64,000 nucleotides of DNA from Pigmentiphaga daeguensis (GCF_039523035.1 NZ_BAAAEN010000007.1:124001-188000); one strand, 5' to 3'; positions 24,636 through 32,796 are shown, counted from the first letter of the stretch. The notes: a model not told the origin generated them from the letters alone. Program-made: numbers and translations.

Positions 24636-25642
24636 TGCGATTCTCCCGCGGAAACGGCGGCGACCTTGGGCGCCGCGGCAGGCGCCGCGGACGGCGCCGG
24701 GGCGGACGCTTCGCGCGGGCGGATCAGCCACGCGAAGCCGTTCCTGGTCAGCAGGGCGATCACGACGATGACCGGCCCCATGATCAGCATCCAGTGCTGG
24801 GTCAGGCCCTTGAAGAACTCTTCCATGACCAGGAAGGCGATCGCGCCCACGATGGGACCGGTGATCGTGCCCAGCCCGCCGATGACCAGCATGACGATCA
24901 GTTCGCCCGACACCGGCCACGACATGTAGCTGGGCGAGGCGAAGGCCGTCAGGTTCGCCAGCAGGAGGCCCGCCAGCCCGGTCAGCACGCCGGACAGGAC
25001 GTAGGCGGCCAGCTGCACGCGGAAGACCGAGTAGCCGAAGGCGTTGACGCGGCGGGGGTTGATGTGGGTGGCCTGCAGCACCATGCCGAACGGCGACTTC
25101 TTGAGCCGCGCCAGGAACACCGTGACCGCCAGCAGCACGGCCCAGGCCGCCCAGTAGACCTCGGAACTGCCCGACAGCTCGAACAGCCCGAAGTTGCTCG
25201 GCTCATTGATGTTCAGGCCATCGTCGCCGCCGAAGGTGGTCATGCTGACCATCAGGAAGTAGAACATCTGGGCAAAGGCCAGCGTGATCATGATGAAGCC
25301 GATGCCCGAGGTGCGCAGGCATACGGTGCCCACGACCAGGCCGACCAGCGCGCACACGACCACGGCGGTCAGCAGTTGCAGCCAGCCATCGCTGATGCCG
25401 TAGTAGCTGAGTATGCCCACGGCATAGCAGCCCAGGCCGATGAACATGGCATGGCCGAAGCTGACCAGGCCGGCGAATCCCAGCACGAGGTTCAGCGCGC
25501 AGGCGGCCAGCGCATAGATCAGCACGCGGGCGAAGAACGTCACGTAGAACGGCTCGCCTATCGCCTGCGCGACGAACGGCACGGCCGCCAGGATTATGAA
25601 CAGGACCGGGATCATCCAGGCCCCGAATTTGACGCGATTCAT
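24632..25642 (-). CDS. livM: LIV-type ABC transporter permease LivM
   Basis: A 336-residue inner-membrane permease with about nine hydrophobic helices. It shows the LivM pattern 'NLVLGFAGLVSFGHAMFIGLGCYA' near residue 55 and the coupling loop around 'SGELIVMLVIGGLGTITGPIVGA'. The C-terminus has an unusually long Ala/Pro-rich tail ('SAPAPSAAPAAAPKV'). It overlaps livG by 4 bp. A dispersed repeat fills most of the 121-bp gap to livH, so message levels of the two permease genes may differ. Confidence 0.94.
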   Translation of the reverse strand: MNRVKFGAWMIPVLFIILAAVPFVAQAIGEPFYVTFFARVLIYALAACALNLVLGFAGLVSFGHAMFIGLGCYAVGILSYYGISDGWLQLLTAVVVCALVGLVVGTVCLRTSGIGFIMITLAFAQMFYFLMVSMTTFGGDDGLNINEPSNFGLFELSGSSEVYWAAWAVLLAVTVFLARLKKSPFGMVLQATHINPRRVNAFGYSVFRVQLAAYVLSGVLTGLAGLLLANLTAFASPSYMSWPVSGELIVMLVIGGLGTITGPIVGAIAFLVMEEFFKGLTQHWMLIMGPVIVVIALLTRNGFAWLIRPREASAPAPSAAPAAAPKVAAVSAGESQ

Positions 25643-25683
25643 ATCGTCTACCTTGCAGGAATATCAGTTACCGCCGCAACCAG

Positions 25684-25763
25684 ACCCAGGGCACCGCGGA
25701 TCCGGCTCCGCCGGTCCGCCAGTGCCGCCCCCTGGGGGGCGCGCGAAGCGCGTAGGGGGGGGC
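25684..25763 (-). repeat. Dispersed intergenic repeat, copy 2 (after livH)
   Basis: Abuts the livH stop codon (TAG at 25764-25766). Contains the C-run/TACGCGCTTCGCGCGC segment, the CCCCCAGGGGG hairpin and the CCGGC...GCCGG hairpin in the direction of livH, as in the other copies. Confidence 0.85.
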
Positions 25764-26678
25764 CTACTTCTTGTTCAGGATGCCATTGGGGCGGAAAGCC
25801 AGCACCAGCGCCATCAGCACATAAATCAGCATGGAGGCCATGGCCGGGCCGACGGCGTTGGCCGAGGCGGGCTGCATGAACGAGCCGAGCAGGTGCGGAA
25901 TGTAGGCGCGCCCCAGCGTATCGATCACGGCGATGATCATCGCCGCCACCAATGCGCCGCGGATGGACCCGATACCGCCCACCACGATGACCACCAGCGC
26001 AAGGATCAGGACCGGTTCGCCCATGCCGGACTGCACCGACAGGATGGGCCCGGCCAGCGCGCCAGCCAGTCCCGCCAGCCCCGCCCCGAGCATGAACAGC
26101 AGTTTCTTGAGCAGGTCGATGTTCACGCCCAGCACGCTGACCATGGGCGAATTGCTGGCGCCGGCGCGGATCAGCATGCCGAAGCGCGTCTTCTGGATCA
26201 GGTACCAGGCACCCAGCGCCACCAGCACGCCGACCGCGATGATCAGGATCCGGTAGACGGGATACTGCGACCCGAACAGCGTCACGGCGCCGTCCAGCGC
26301 CGACGGAATGGCCGCGTAGTAGGGACGGTTGCCGAAGATGACGATGGCCAGCTCGTTGAAGAACATCATCAGGCCGAAGGTCGCGAGCACCTGGTACAGG
26401 TGGTCGTGCCGGTACAGCGGCTTGGCGACCAGGTGCTCCAGCAGCAGCCCCACCAGCCCGGCCGAGATGATGGCCGCGGCGATGGCGAAGATGAAGGACC
26501 CGCTCGCGTTGTAGGTGGCGGCGCCGATGAACGCGCCGACCATGTACAGCGAACCGTGCGCGAGATTGATGAAATTCATGATGCCGAAGATCAGGGTCAA
26601 CCCTGATGACAGCAGGAACAACAAGACGCCGAGCTGCACACCATTGAGCAACTGCGACAAAAACAGCGAACTATTCAT
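25764..26678 (-). CDS. livH: LIV-type ABC transporter permease LivH
   Basis: A 304-residue permease with about eight helices. The N-terminus 'LLNGVQLGVLLFLLSSGLTLIFGIMNFINLAHGSLYMVGAF' region is the standard LivH signature, and 'VVIVVGGIGSIRGALVAA' near residue 225 is the EAA-type loop that docks on the ATPases. It partners LivM. It is placed between the binding protein (26974) and livM, each gap being filled by a dispersed repeat. The 295-bp gap upstream is described with repeat copy 3. Confidence 0.94.
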   Translation of the reverse strand: MNSSLFLSQLLNGVQLGVLLFLLSSGLTLIFGIMNFINLAHGSLYMVGAFIGAATYNASGSFIFAIAAAIISAGLVGLLLEHLVAKPLYRHDHLYQVLATFGLMMFFNELAIVIFGNRPYYAAIPSALDGAVTLFGSQYPVYRILIIAVGVLVALGAWYLIQKTRFGMLIRAGASNSPMVSVLGVNIDLLKKLLFMLGAGLAGLAGALAGPILSVQSGMGEPVLILALVVIVVGGIGSIRGALVAAMIIAVIDTLGRAYIPHLLGSFMQPASANAVGPAMASMLIYVLMALVLAFRPNGILNKK

Positions 26679-26853
26679 TGACAGACTTCCGTGTCAAAAC
26701 CCGGGTCTTCCCCGCATACCCGGTTCTTTCGTTCTTAGTGCCCATGCACTCCCCGATCCCGTGGCGGCGATCGCCACCCAGCATACCGGCGCCCGCCCCC
26801 ATCATCCATCGGTGCCACCCCTGAAAGGGAAGCCCCAACCCAAGATAAGGGAC

Positions 26854-26973
26854 CTAGACCCAGGATGCGGTGGATCCGGCTCCGCCGGTCCACCCGCATC
26901 GCCCCCTTGAGGGGGCGCCCGAAGGGCGTAGGGGGTGGGCTTTCCTTGCGCGCGTAAGCGCGTAGGGGGGGGT
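26854..26973 (-). repeat. Dispersed intergenic repeat, copy 3 (after the LIV-type binding protein)
   Basis: Abuts the TAG stop of the binding-protein gene at 26974. It is a longer copy with two C-run/TACGC blocks in tandem, then the CCGGC...GCCGG hairpin and the end sequence CCTGGGTCTAG. The remaining part of the gap, 26679-26853, shows no gene, only a GGCGGCGATCGCC palindrome near 26770 and a probable livH leader. Confidence 0.85.
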
Positions 26974-28137
26974 CTACATCTTGCATTCAGCCGCGTACGC
27001 GTCCTTGTGGTCCGTCAGGACCTGCGACAGTTGCTTGTAGCCCACGCCGTCGCCGTTCTTGACGATCTCGTAGGCGTAGTAGTGCTGGATGGGCATGTTG
27101 TTGGTGTTGAAGGCGAACTTGCCACGGGCCGTGGGGAACTTGGAGCCGGCTTCCTTGACGGCGGCCGCGAAGGCCTTCTTGTTCGACACCTTGCCGCCCA
27201 GCTTGGTGATGGCGGCATCCAGCAGGTAGGCGGCGTCATAGGCGGCCACCGCGTACTCGGTGGGGGGACGCTTGTACTTGGCTTCGTAGCCCGACACGAA
27301 TTTCTTGTTCTGCGGATTGTCGAGCACCGGCGCCCACGGCGTGCCGTAGATCGAACCGACCGCCTGCTGCTTGAGCGCGGCCAGCGAGTTGGAATCGATC
27401 AGGCTCTCGGACAGGAACGGCAGCTTGCCCATCAGGCCGGCCTGGTTCAACTGGCGCACGAAGTTCACGCCCACGCCGCCGGGATAGAACACGAACAGGG
27501 CATCCGGCTTGGCGCTCTGGACGGCGGCGATCTCGGCCGCGTAGTCGAGCTGGCCCAGCGGGGTGTAGACCTCGTTCTGGATCGCGCCGCCGTAGAAGCG
27601 CTTGAAGCCGGCCAGCTTGTCCTTGCCGGCCTGGTAGTTCGACGTCATCAGGTAGACGTTCTTGTAGCCCTGTTCCTTGGCGTACTTGCCCATGGCTTCG
27701 GACATGCCGTCGTTCTGCCACCCCATCACGAACAGGTTGGCCATGCAGCCCTTGCCGGCGATCGGGGCCGGACCGGCGTTGGTCGACAGCGCGACGACGC
27801 CCGAATCCTTGATGCGGCGGGTCTCGGCCATCAGCACGTTCGAGAAGCCCAGCCCGACGATGGCGTCGACCTTGTCGCGCTCGATGAACTTCTGGACGAT
27901 CTGCGCGCCGACGTCCGGCTTGAGCTGGTCATCCTCGCGCAGCACGGTCACGGGCTGGCCGCCCAGCTTGCCGCCCAGTTGCTCGACAGCCAGCATGAAG
28001 CCGTCGTACTGGTCCTGGCCCAGCGCCGCCATGGGGCCCGACAGCACCCCGGAAAAACCGATCTTGACCTCGGCGTGCGCGGCGCCGGCAACCATCAGGG
28101 CCGCCGCGACCAGTACGGCGGTTTGCTTCTTCATCAT
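26974..28137 (-). CDS. LIV-type ABC transporter substrate-binding protein
   Basis: A 387-residue periplasmic binding protein with a signal peptide (residues 1-22, cleavage near 'GAAHA-EVKIGF'). It is a clear paralogue of the two binding proteins at 1873 and 3140, sharing 'LGQDQYDGFMLAVEQ', 'NYQAGKDKLAGFKRF' and 'FYPGGVGVNFVRQ'. Unlike those, it sits with livHMGF, so it is the cognate receptor of that transporter. It lies 35 bp downstream of the 4-oxalocrotonate tautomerase gene. The ligand is most likely the aromatic or related acid degraded by the neighbouring enzymes, by inference from context. Confidence 0.92.
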   Translation of the reverse strand: MMKKQTAVLVAAALMVAGAAHAEVKIGFSGVLSGPMAALGQDQYDGFMLAVEQLGGKLGGQPVTVLREDDQLKPDVGAQIVQKFIERDKVDAIVGLGFSNVLMAETRRIKDSGVVALSTNAGPAPIAGKGCMANLFVMGWQNDGMSEAMGKYAKEQGYKNVYLMTSNYQAGKDKLAGFKRFYGGAIQNEVYTPLGQLDYAAEIAAVQSAKPDALFVFYPGGVGVNFVRQLNQAGLMGKLPFLSESLIDSNSLAALKQQAVGSIYGTPWAPVLDNPQNKKFVSGYEAKYKRPPTEYAVAAYDAAYLLDAAITKLGGKVSNKKAFAAAVKEAGSKFPTARGKFAFNTNNMPIQHYYAYEIVKNGDGVGYKQLSQVLTDHKDAYAAECKM

Positions 28138-28172
28138 CGACTATGTCTCCTTCGTCGGGAAATAGCGGGAAA

Positions 28173-28364
28173 TCAGCGCCCCAGCGCCTTGGCGGTCTTG
28201 CCGCCTATCCCGAAATTCGTCTTGGGCACTTCGACCAGCACCACGCGCACGGACTCGCGGGGAGCGCCGATGGCGCGGTGGGTCGCTTCGGTCAACTCCT
28301 CGATCAGGGCCGCGCGCTGTTCGTCGGTGCGGCCCTCCATCATTTGCACCTGGATGAGGGGCAT
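28173..28364 (-). CDS. 4-oxalocrotonate tautomerase
   Basis: A 63-residue protein, the normal 4-OT size. Pro1 is exposed after Met removal ('MPLIQVQMMEGRTDEQRAAL'), and the arginines expected for substrate binding are present at the start and in 'GAPRESVRVVL'. 4-OT converts 2-hydroxymuconate to 2-oxo-3-hexenedioate in meta-cleavage pathways and is a hexamer. It sits 10 bp behind the semialdehyde dehydrogenase, the enzyme that would make its substrate. The following decarboxylase and hydratase are not in the window. Confidence 0.88.
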   Translation of the reverse strand: MPLIQVQMMEGRTDEQRAALIEELTEATHRAIGAPRESVRVVLVEVPKTNFGIGGKTAKALGR

Positions 28365-28374
28365 GGCGAGCTCC

Positions 28375-29829
28375 TTACAGTTTCACGCAGACGTTGCGCA
28401 GTTCGGTGTAGAACTCCAGCGAGTGCACCCCGCCCTCGCGGCCGATGCCCGACTGCTTGGCGCCGCCGAACGACGTGCGCAGGTCGCGCAGGAACCACGA
28501 GTTGACCCAGCAGATACCGACGTTCAAGGCCTTGCCCAGGCGATGGGCGGTCCCCACGTTCTGCGTCCACACCGTGGCGGCCAGGCCGTACGGCGTGTCG
28601 TTGGCCATCTTGATGACTTCTTCCTCGGTGTCGAAGGGCGTGATGTGGCAGCAGGGTCCGAAGATCTCCTCGCGGATCACGGCGGCCGTCTCGGGCAGGC
28701 CGGTCCAGATCGTGGGCTGCACCCAGGCGCCCTCGGACATCTTGCCGGGCATGTCGGGCACGCCGCCGCCGGTGACGATGGTGGCGCCTTCCTCGCGGGC
28801 CTTGGCGTAATAGCTCAGGACCTTCTCGCGATGCACCTGCGAGACCAGCGGACCGAAATTGGTGGCGTGGTCGTGCGGATCGCCCAGCTTGAACGACTCG
28901 GCCTTGGCCTTGAGCGCGGCAACGAACTTCTCGAAGATGGGGCGCTGCACGTAGACGCGCTCGGTACCCAGGCACACCTGGCCGCTGTTCTCGAACGCGG
29001 AACGGGCGATGCCGGCGACAGCCTTGTCGAAATCGGCGTCGGCGAACACGATGCCGGGGTTCTTGCCGCCCAGTTCGAACGACACCGGGCGCACGCCCTT
29101 GGCGGCGGCCTTCATGATGGCTTCGCCGGTACGGGTCTCGCCGGTGAAGGTAATGCCGTCCACGTCGGGATGCTGGGTCAGGAATTCGCCGGCGGAGTCC
29201 GGGCCGAAACCGTGGACGACGTTGTAGACGCCGGGCGGCACGCCGACCTCGTTCATCACCTCGCCCAGCAGCGTGGCGGTGGCCGGGGTTTCCTCGGACG
29301 GCTTGACCACGACGGTGTTGCCGCAGGCCAGGGCCGGGCCGACCTTCCAGGTCATCAGGAGCAGCGGCAGGTTCCACGGGCAGACCACGCCGATGACGCC
29401 GCGCGGCACGCGTACCGCGTAGTTCAGCGCGAAGCCGTTGTCAGGGGTCTCCATGTCGAAGCTTTCGCCCGGCACATTGCGGATCAGGTCGGCGAAGACC
29501 TTGAAGTTGGCGGCGCCGCGGGGGATGTCGACATGGCTGGCGAGCACGTGGGGCTTGCCGGTATCGGCCATCTCGGCCGCCAGGAAATCATCGAACCGGC
29601 GGTTGATGCCGTCGGCGATGGCGTGCAGCATTTCCACCCGCTGCTGCACCTTCATGGTCGCCCACGGGCCCGACAGGGCGGCGCGCGCGGCCTTGACGGC
29701 GGCATCGACTTCGGCACGGCCGGCCTCGTGCACGGGACCGATCAGGCTGTTGTCGACGGGGTTGCGGTTCTCGAAGGTCTTGCCGGTGGCGACCCACTGG
29801 CCGTTGATGAAATTCTTGAATTCGTTCAT
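28375..29829 (-). CDS. 2-hydroxymuconic (or 2-aminomuconic) semialdehyde dehydrogenase
   Basis: A 484-residue NAD-dependent aldehyde dehydrogenase. The catalytic Cys is in 'ENSGQVCLGTERVYV', the general-base Glu in 'SFELGGKNPG' and the cofactor loop in 'GITFTGETRTGEAI'. The C-terminus 'FGGAKQSGIGREGGVHSLEFYTEL' is typical of the DmpC/AmnC/NbaE group. It oxidises the ring-cleavage aldehyde to a muconate. Linkage to a 4-OT and an extradiol dioxygenase supports 2-hydroxymuconic semialdehyde. The 2-amino substrate stays possible because the window also holds nbaC. The start at ATG 29829 precedes the conserved 'NFINGQWV'. Confidence 0.9.
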   Translation of the reverse strand: MNEFKNFINGQWVATGKTFENRNPVDNSLIGPVHEAGRAEVDAAVKAARAALSGPWATMKVQQRVEMLHAIADGINRRFDDFLAAEMADTGKPHVLASHVDIPRGAANFKVFADLIRNVPGESFDMETPDNGFALNYAVRVPRGVIGVVCPWNLPLLLMTWKVGPALACGNTVVVKPSEETPATATLLGEVMNEVGVPPGVYNVVHGFGPDSAGEFLTQHPDVDGITFTGETRTGEAIMKAAAKGVRPVSFELGGKNPGIVFADADFDKAVAGIARSAFENSGQVCLGTERVYVQRPIFEKFVAALKAKAESFKLGDPHDHATNFGPLVSQVHREKVLSYYAKAREEGATIVTGGGVPDMPGKMSEGAWVQPTIWTGLPETAAVIREEIFGPCCHITPFDTEEEVIKMANDTPYGLAATVWTQNVGTAHRLGKALNVGICWVNSWFLRDLRTSFGGAKQSGIGREGGVHSLEFYTELRNVCVKL

Positions 29830-29839
29830 GGCTGTATTC

Positions 29840-30541
29840 TCAGATGACGTTTGCAAATTCGGGATCGCCGTCGCACAGGTATTCCCACATGCGTTCGAAG
29901 ATGCGGCCTGCGCCGGTGGCACGGCGGGCCGCCTCTTCCGGCGACAGCGTCGGGCCGTCGGCCAGTCCGGCCGCGCGCAGTTGCAGCTCGATGCGCGCGG
30001 CGTCTTCCAGGTACCAGTTCAGCACCACCGCCTGCTCGATATTGGGCGCGGCTACCACCGCGCCGTTGCCGCGCATGACCACGGCCGCGGCGGTGCCCAG
30101 CTTCGCGGCCACGCCGGCGGCCTGCTCGTCGGTGCGGATCAGTTGCGGATCGTCCCAGAGCGGGACGGCCGGCGAGAAATACGAGCCCATGCCATGGCGC
30201 GGCGCCGGCGTCACGCGCGCGGACGACAGGGTCATCACGTCGCGCGGCATGCTGCGGATCACCGCTCCGACCTCGGGCCGCAAGCGATAGATGTGCTGGT
30301 GGATGCGGACTTCCCCCAGCACGCCTTCGGGCAGTTCGCCGCGAACCGGGACCACGGTGCCGTCCTCGTGCGGACCGATCATGCCCATGGGCTTGGCGGC
30401 GCACACCAGGAAACGGTCGGCATCCAGCCGCAGGCTGCAATGGCCGTAGGCATGGACCAGGTTGGCGCGCGCCAGGGCGCGGGCGGCCGCCCGCACCAGG
30501 CTCTGCTGCCGGGCGGTCGGTGCGTTGTCGTGCTGGCTCAA
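29840..30541 (-). CDS. Class II aldolase/adducin-family protein with altered metal site
   Basis: About 233 residues with the class II aldolase/adducin fold: 'LVHAYGHCSLRLD', then 'HQHIYRLRPEVGAVIRSMPRD' and 'VVMRGNGAVVAA'. The zinc ligands of classical members are not there: the His-x-His expected after 'VGAV' is Arg96-Ser-Met98, and the third His ('HG') is Asn159. It may therefore be a decarboxylase-like or non-aldolase member. A TTG at 30541 is favoured as start: it overlaps the upstream stop (TTGA) and has GGAG 8 nt before it. An ATG at 30577 without a ribosome site is the alternative. It lies between the dioxygenase and semialdehyde dehydrogenase genes. Confidence 0.75.
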   Translation of the reverse strand: MSQHDNAPTARQQSLVRAAARALARANLVHAYGHCSLRLDADRFLVCAAKPMGMIGPHEDGTVVPVRGELPEGVLGEVRIHQHIYRLRPEVGAVIRSMPRDVMTLSSARVTPAPRHGMGSYFSPAVPLWDDPQLIRTDEQAAGVAAKLGTAAAVVMRGNGAVVAAPNIEQAVVLNWYLEDAARIELQLRAAGLADGPTLSPEEAARRATGAGRIFERMWEYLCDGDPEFANVI

Positions 30542-31401
30542 GTCTTGAACTCCGGAATATCGGGTTTGGATCCCCACATGCAGAACGACGACGGGATGGC
30601 AGGGAAAGTGCGGGGACGGTAGGTCTTCTCGTCCTCTTCCGTGATCAGGCGCACGCCCGTCGAGTATTCGTAGATCATGCCGTCCGGTCCCTCGAAATAC
30701 AGGAACATCGCGCCCGAGGTCGGATGGCGGCCCGGGCCGAAGCGGATGGGGATGCGCTTCTCCAGCAGGATGTAATAGGCCCGCATCACGTCGTCGATGC
30801 TCTCGACCTGATGATTGATGTGCTGCACGCCGGGGTAGCTGGACGGGAACAGCGCGATCTTGTGATGCACTTCGTCGATGCGCAGCAGGGGCGCTTCGCC
30901 GATGCGGTCGCTGACCTTGGCGCTGAGCAGCTGGGTCCAGAAGGCTTCGTCGCGGCGGGGATTCAGGGTGCGCAGGCCGATGTGGCTGAATCCCGTGATG
31001 CCCGCGTCGCGCGACGGGAAATAGCGGCGGCCGCTATGGTGCGGCGCATGGACCAGGTCGACGCTGTTGCCCGACGGGTCCTTGAAGTTGATGAAGTCGC
31101 GCACGTGGCGCTTCTCGGCTTCCTCGACGCTGCCGCGGGTGGCCGCGTAGCCCGACTGCTCCAGCAGCACCATGGCCTGGTCGAGTTCTTCGGGCGTGTC
31201 GACCTCGAAGGCCGAGGTGTGGTCACGCGGATCACCTTCGAAATAGCAGAGCGTGTGATCGCGGCTGTCGGACTTCAGGTAGACCGCCTTGCCGACGCGG
31301 CGGGCCACTTCCAGACCCAGGACTTCGGTTGCATAGCGCACCGAACCTTCCAGGTCGGGCGTGCCCAGCCGCACGTAGCGGATGTCGTGTAGATGAATCA
31401 C
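30538..31401 (-). CDS. VOC-family extradiol ring-cleavage dioxygenase
   Basis: A 287-residue two-domain vicinal-oxygen-chelate protein of the type I extradiol dioxygenase group. The iron ligands line up as His140 ('GFSHIGLRT'), His197 ('INHQVES') and Glu245 ('MIYEYSTG'), the spacing of 2,3-dihydroxybiphenyl/catechol dioxygenases. The N-terminal domain is the usual degenerate copy. It would open a catechol-type ring next to the diol, giving the semialdehyde for the dehydrogenase downstream. It is the first gene of the minus-strand block and is divergent from a GntR regulator. The catechol it uses is not known. Confidence 0.85.
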   Translation of the reverse strand: MIHLHDIRYVRLGTPDLEGSVRYATEVLGLEVARRVGKAVYLKSDSRDHTLCYFEGDPRDHTSAFEVDTPEELDQAMVLLEQSGYAATRGSVEEAEKRHVRDFINFKDPSGNSVDLVHAPHHSGRRYFPSRDAGITGFSHIGLRTLNPRRDEAFWTQLLSAKVSDRIGEAPLLRIDEVHHKIALFPSSYPGVQHINHQVESIDDVMRAYYILLEKRIPIRFGPGRHPTSGAMFLYFEGPDGMIYEYSTGVRLITEEDEKTYRPRTFPAIPSSFCMWGSKPDIPEFKT

Positions 31402-31592
31402 CGGTGTCTCCAGCTGGGGGCCGTGAAAGCCCCCTGCACTTTTCGTAGGCGGACACGATACGCCACAAAATATCGGTTGGAAATATTTTTATCGAGATTT
31501 TATGGATTTCCCTAATGCCCGGGGATTTCATCGAGAATCGACTAGAATCTAGCCATCGCTCATGAGAGGGGGCACCCAGCCGCCCGAGACGC
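31402..31592. promoter_or_regulatory. Divergent promoter region between dioxygenase and GntR genes
   Basis: A 191-bp, strikingly AT-rich segment (around 31450-31560) between divergent genes. It includes the palindrome CTAGA-A-TCTAG at 31542-31552, 41 bp before the GntR start, and related elements ATCGAGATTTTATGG and CATCGAGAATCGA. These are good candidates for GntR binding sites controlling both directions. Confidence 0.5.
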
Positions 31593-32339
31593 ATGCCTGG
31601 AATCCCATTGGAACTACCGCCCCTGGCCCACGCAGCCGCCCCCACCACGCTCGTGGGCACGGCCTATGCCGCCCTGCGGCGCGACATCATCGAAGGCAAG
31701 CTTGCGCCGGGCTCGCGCCTGCGCGTGGAACACCTGAAGGATTCCTATGGAGTCGGCGCCGGCACGCTGCGCGAGGCGCTGTCGCTGCTGGTGTCCGATG
31801 CGCTGGTGGTCTCCCACGGCCAGCGCGGCTTCCATGTCACGCCCATCTCCATGGAAGATTTCCTGGACATCACCCGCAATCGCATCCTGCTGGAGTGCGA
31901 AGCGCTGCGGCAGGCCATCCAGGCCGGCGACGACGTCTGGGAAAGCCGCATCATCGCCGCCTTCCACCGCCTGAGCCGGGCCGAGGAACGCCTTGCCACG
32001 AATCCGGTCAACCGCTTCGACGAGTGGGAAGACCGCAACCGCGAGTTCCACCAGGCGCTGATCAGCGCCTGTACGTCACGCTGGATGCACCACTTCCTGG
32101 GCATCCTGTACCAGCAGGCGGAGCGCTACCGGCGGCTGGTCGTCACGCGCAAGCCCATTCCGCGCGACGTGCACGACGAGCACCGCAACATCCTGGAGGC
32201 CTCGCTGGCGCGGGACGGCGAACGCGCCGGCCAATTGCTGTCCGAGCACATCAGCACGACCTACGAGGCGGTCAAGCACCTGCCGGCGGACCTGTTCACG
32301 AACGTCACGCCCATCGCCGACGGCGCGGCGGCGCCGTAG
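31593..32339 (+). CDS. GntR-family (FCD/FadR-type) transcriptional regulator
   Basis: A 248-residue regulator. The N-terminal winged helix reads 'AYAALRRDIIEGKLAPGSRLR' then 'GVGAGTLREALSLLVSDALVV' (residues about 22-80). An all-helical FCD effector domain follows, with the metal-ligand-like 'NREFHQALISAC' and 'DEHRNILEASLARD'. It is divergent from the dioxygenase-aldolase-dehydrogenase-tautomerase-transporter block and probably represses it until an organic acid binds. An alternative start upstream is unlikely because it would consume the promoter region. Confidence 0.92.
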   Translation: MPGIPLELPPLAHAAAPTTLVGTAYAALRRDIIEGKLAPGSRLRVEHLKDSYGVGAGTLREALSLLVSDALVVSHGQRGFHVTPISMEDFLDITRNRILLECEALRQAIQAGDDVWESRIIAAFHRLSRAEERLATNPVNRFDEWEDRNREFHQALISACTSRWMHHFLGILYQQAERYRRLVVTRKPIPRDVHDEHRNILEASLARDGERAGQLLSEHISTTYEAVKHLPADLFTNVTPIADGAAAP

Positions 32340-32396
32340 GGCTCCGCCCGGGGACTTTGCCCTCCCCCGTATTACGCCTGCCTATCAAACGGACAT

Positions 32397-32424
32397 AAAA
32401 AAGGCGGTGCCCAAAGACACCGCC
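32397..32424 (-). terminator. Rho-independent terminator after the Rieske/reductase operon
   Basis: On the minus strand GGCGGTG pairs with CACCGCC around an 8-nt loop and is followed by TTTTTT. It is therefore a classical terminator for transcripts arriving from the reductase gene through the repeat region. The 457-bp gap 32340-32796 has no gene; it holds this hairpin and two repeat copies. Confidence 0.75.
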
Positions 32425-32443
32425 CGACTCCCGCCCCCCTCGG

Positions 32444-32635
32444 CCCCAGGATGCGGTGGATCCGGCTCCGCCGGTCGGGGAAACCCACCCCCAAGCGGCC
32501 TTCGGCCGCGCCCCTCAAGGGGCGGCACTAGCGGACCGGCAGGAGAGCCCACCCCACGCGGCCTATGGCCGCGCCCCTCAAGGGGCGGCACTAGCGGACC
32601 GGCAAAGCCGGATCCGCGGCGCCCTGGATCTAGTA
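32444..32635. repeat. Dispersed repeat, compound copy 4 with 63-bp tandem duplication
   Basis: Begins with the CCAGGATGCGGTGGATCCGG end in one orientation and finishes with the same motif inverted (GCCGGATCCGCGG...TGGATCTAG). In between a 63-bp unit (hairpins CGGCC..GGCCG and GCCCCTC..GAGGGGC, then CACTAGCGGACCGGCA) occurs twice, at about 32484 and 32547. It looks like two copies joined head to head. Confidence 0.75.
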
Positions 32636-32713
32636 CCGGTTTTTTGGTACGCCACACCGTTACTACCGCTGGCAGCCAGCGAAGCACGGCTGCCACAACC
32701 CAAGAAACGGGTA

Positions 32714-32796
32714 CTAGACCCAGGATGCGGTGGATCCGGCTCCGCCGGTCCACCCGCATCGCCCCCTGGGGGGCGCGCGTCAGCGCGTAGGGGGGG
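32714..32796 (-). repeat. Dispersed intergenic repeat, copy 5 (after the reductase gene)
   Basis: Abuts the TGA of the reductase gene at 32797. Same order as copies 2 and 3: C-run, TACGCGCTGACGCGCGC, CCCCCAGGGGG hairpin, CCGGC...GCCGG hairpin, GGATCC, and CCTGGGTCTAG at the far end. Confidence 0.85.

Noticed and set aside
26935..29847. A 970-codon plus-strand open frame opposite the binding protein, 4-OT and semialdehyde dehydrogenase
   Set aside because: Same type of complement artefact; the minus-strand genes carry catalytic residues and ribosome sites.
32444..32635. CRISPR-like array
   Set aside because: Only two repeat units of 63 bp without unique spacers, and no cas genes; they are hairpin modules of the dispersed repeat.
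32340..32796. Insertion sequence or small mobile element in the repeat-rich gap
   Set aside because: No transposase frame, no target-site duplication and no terminal repeat of the kind expected; the content is explained by repeat copies and a terminator.
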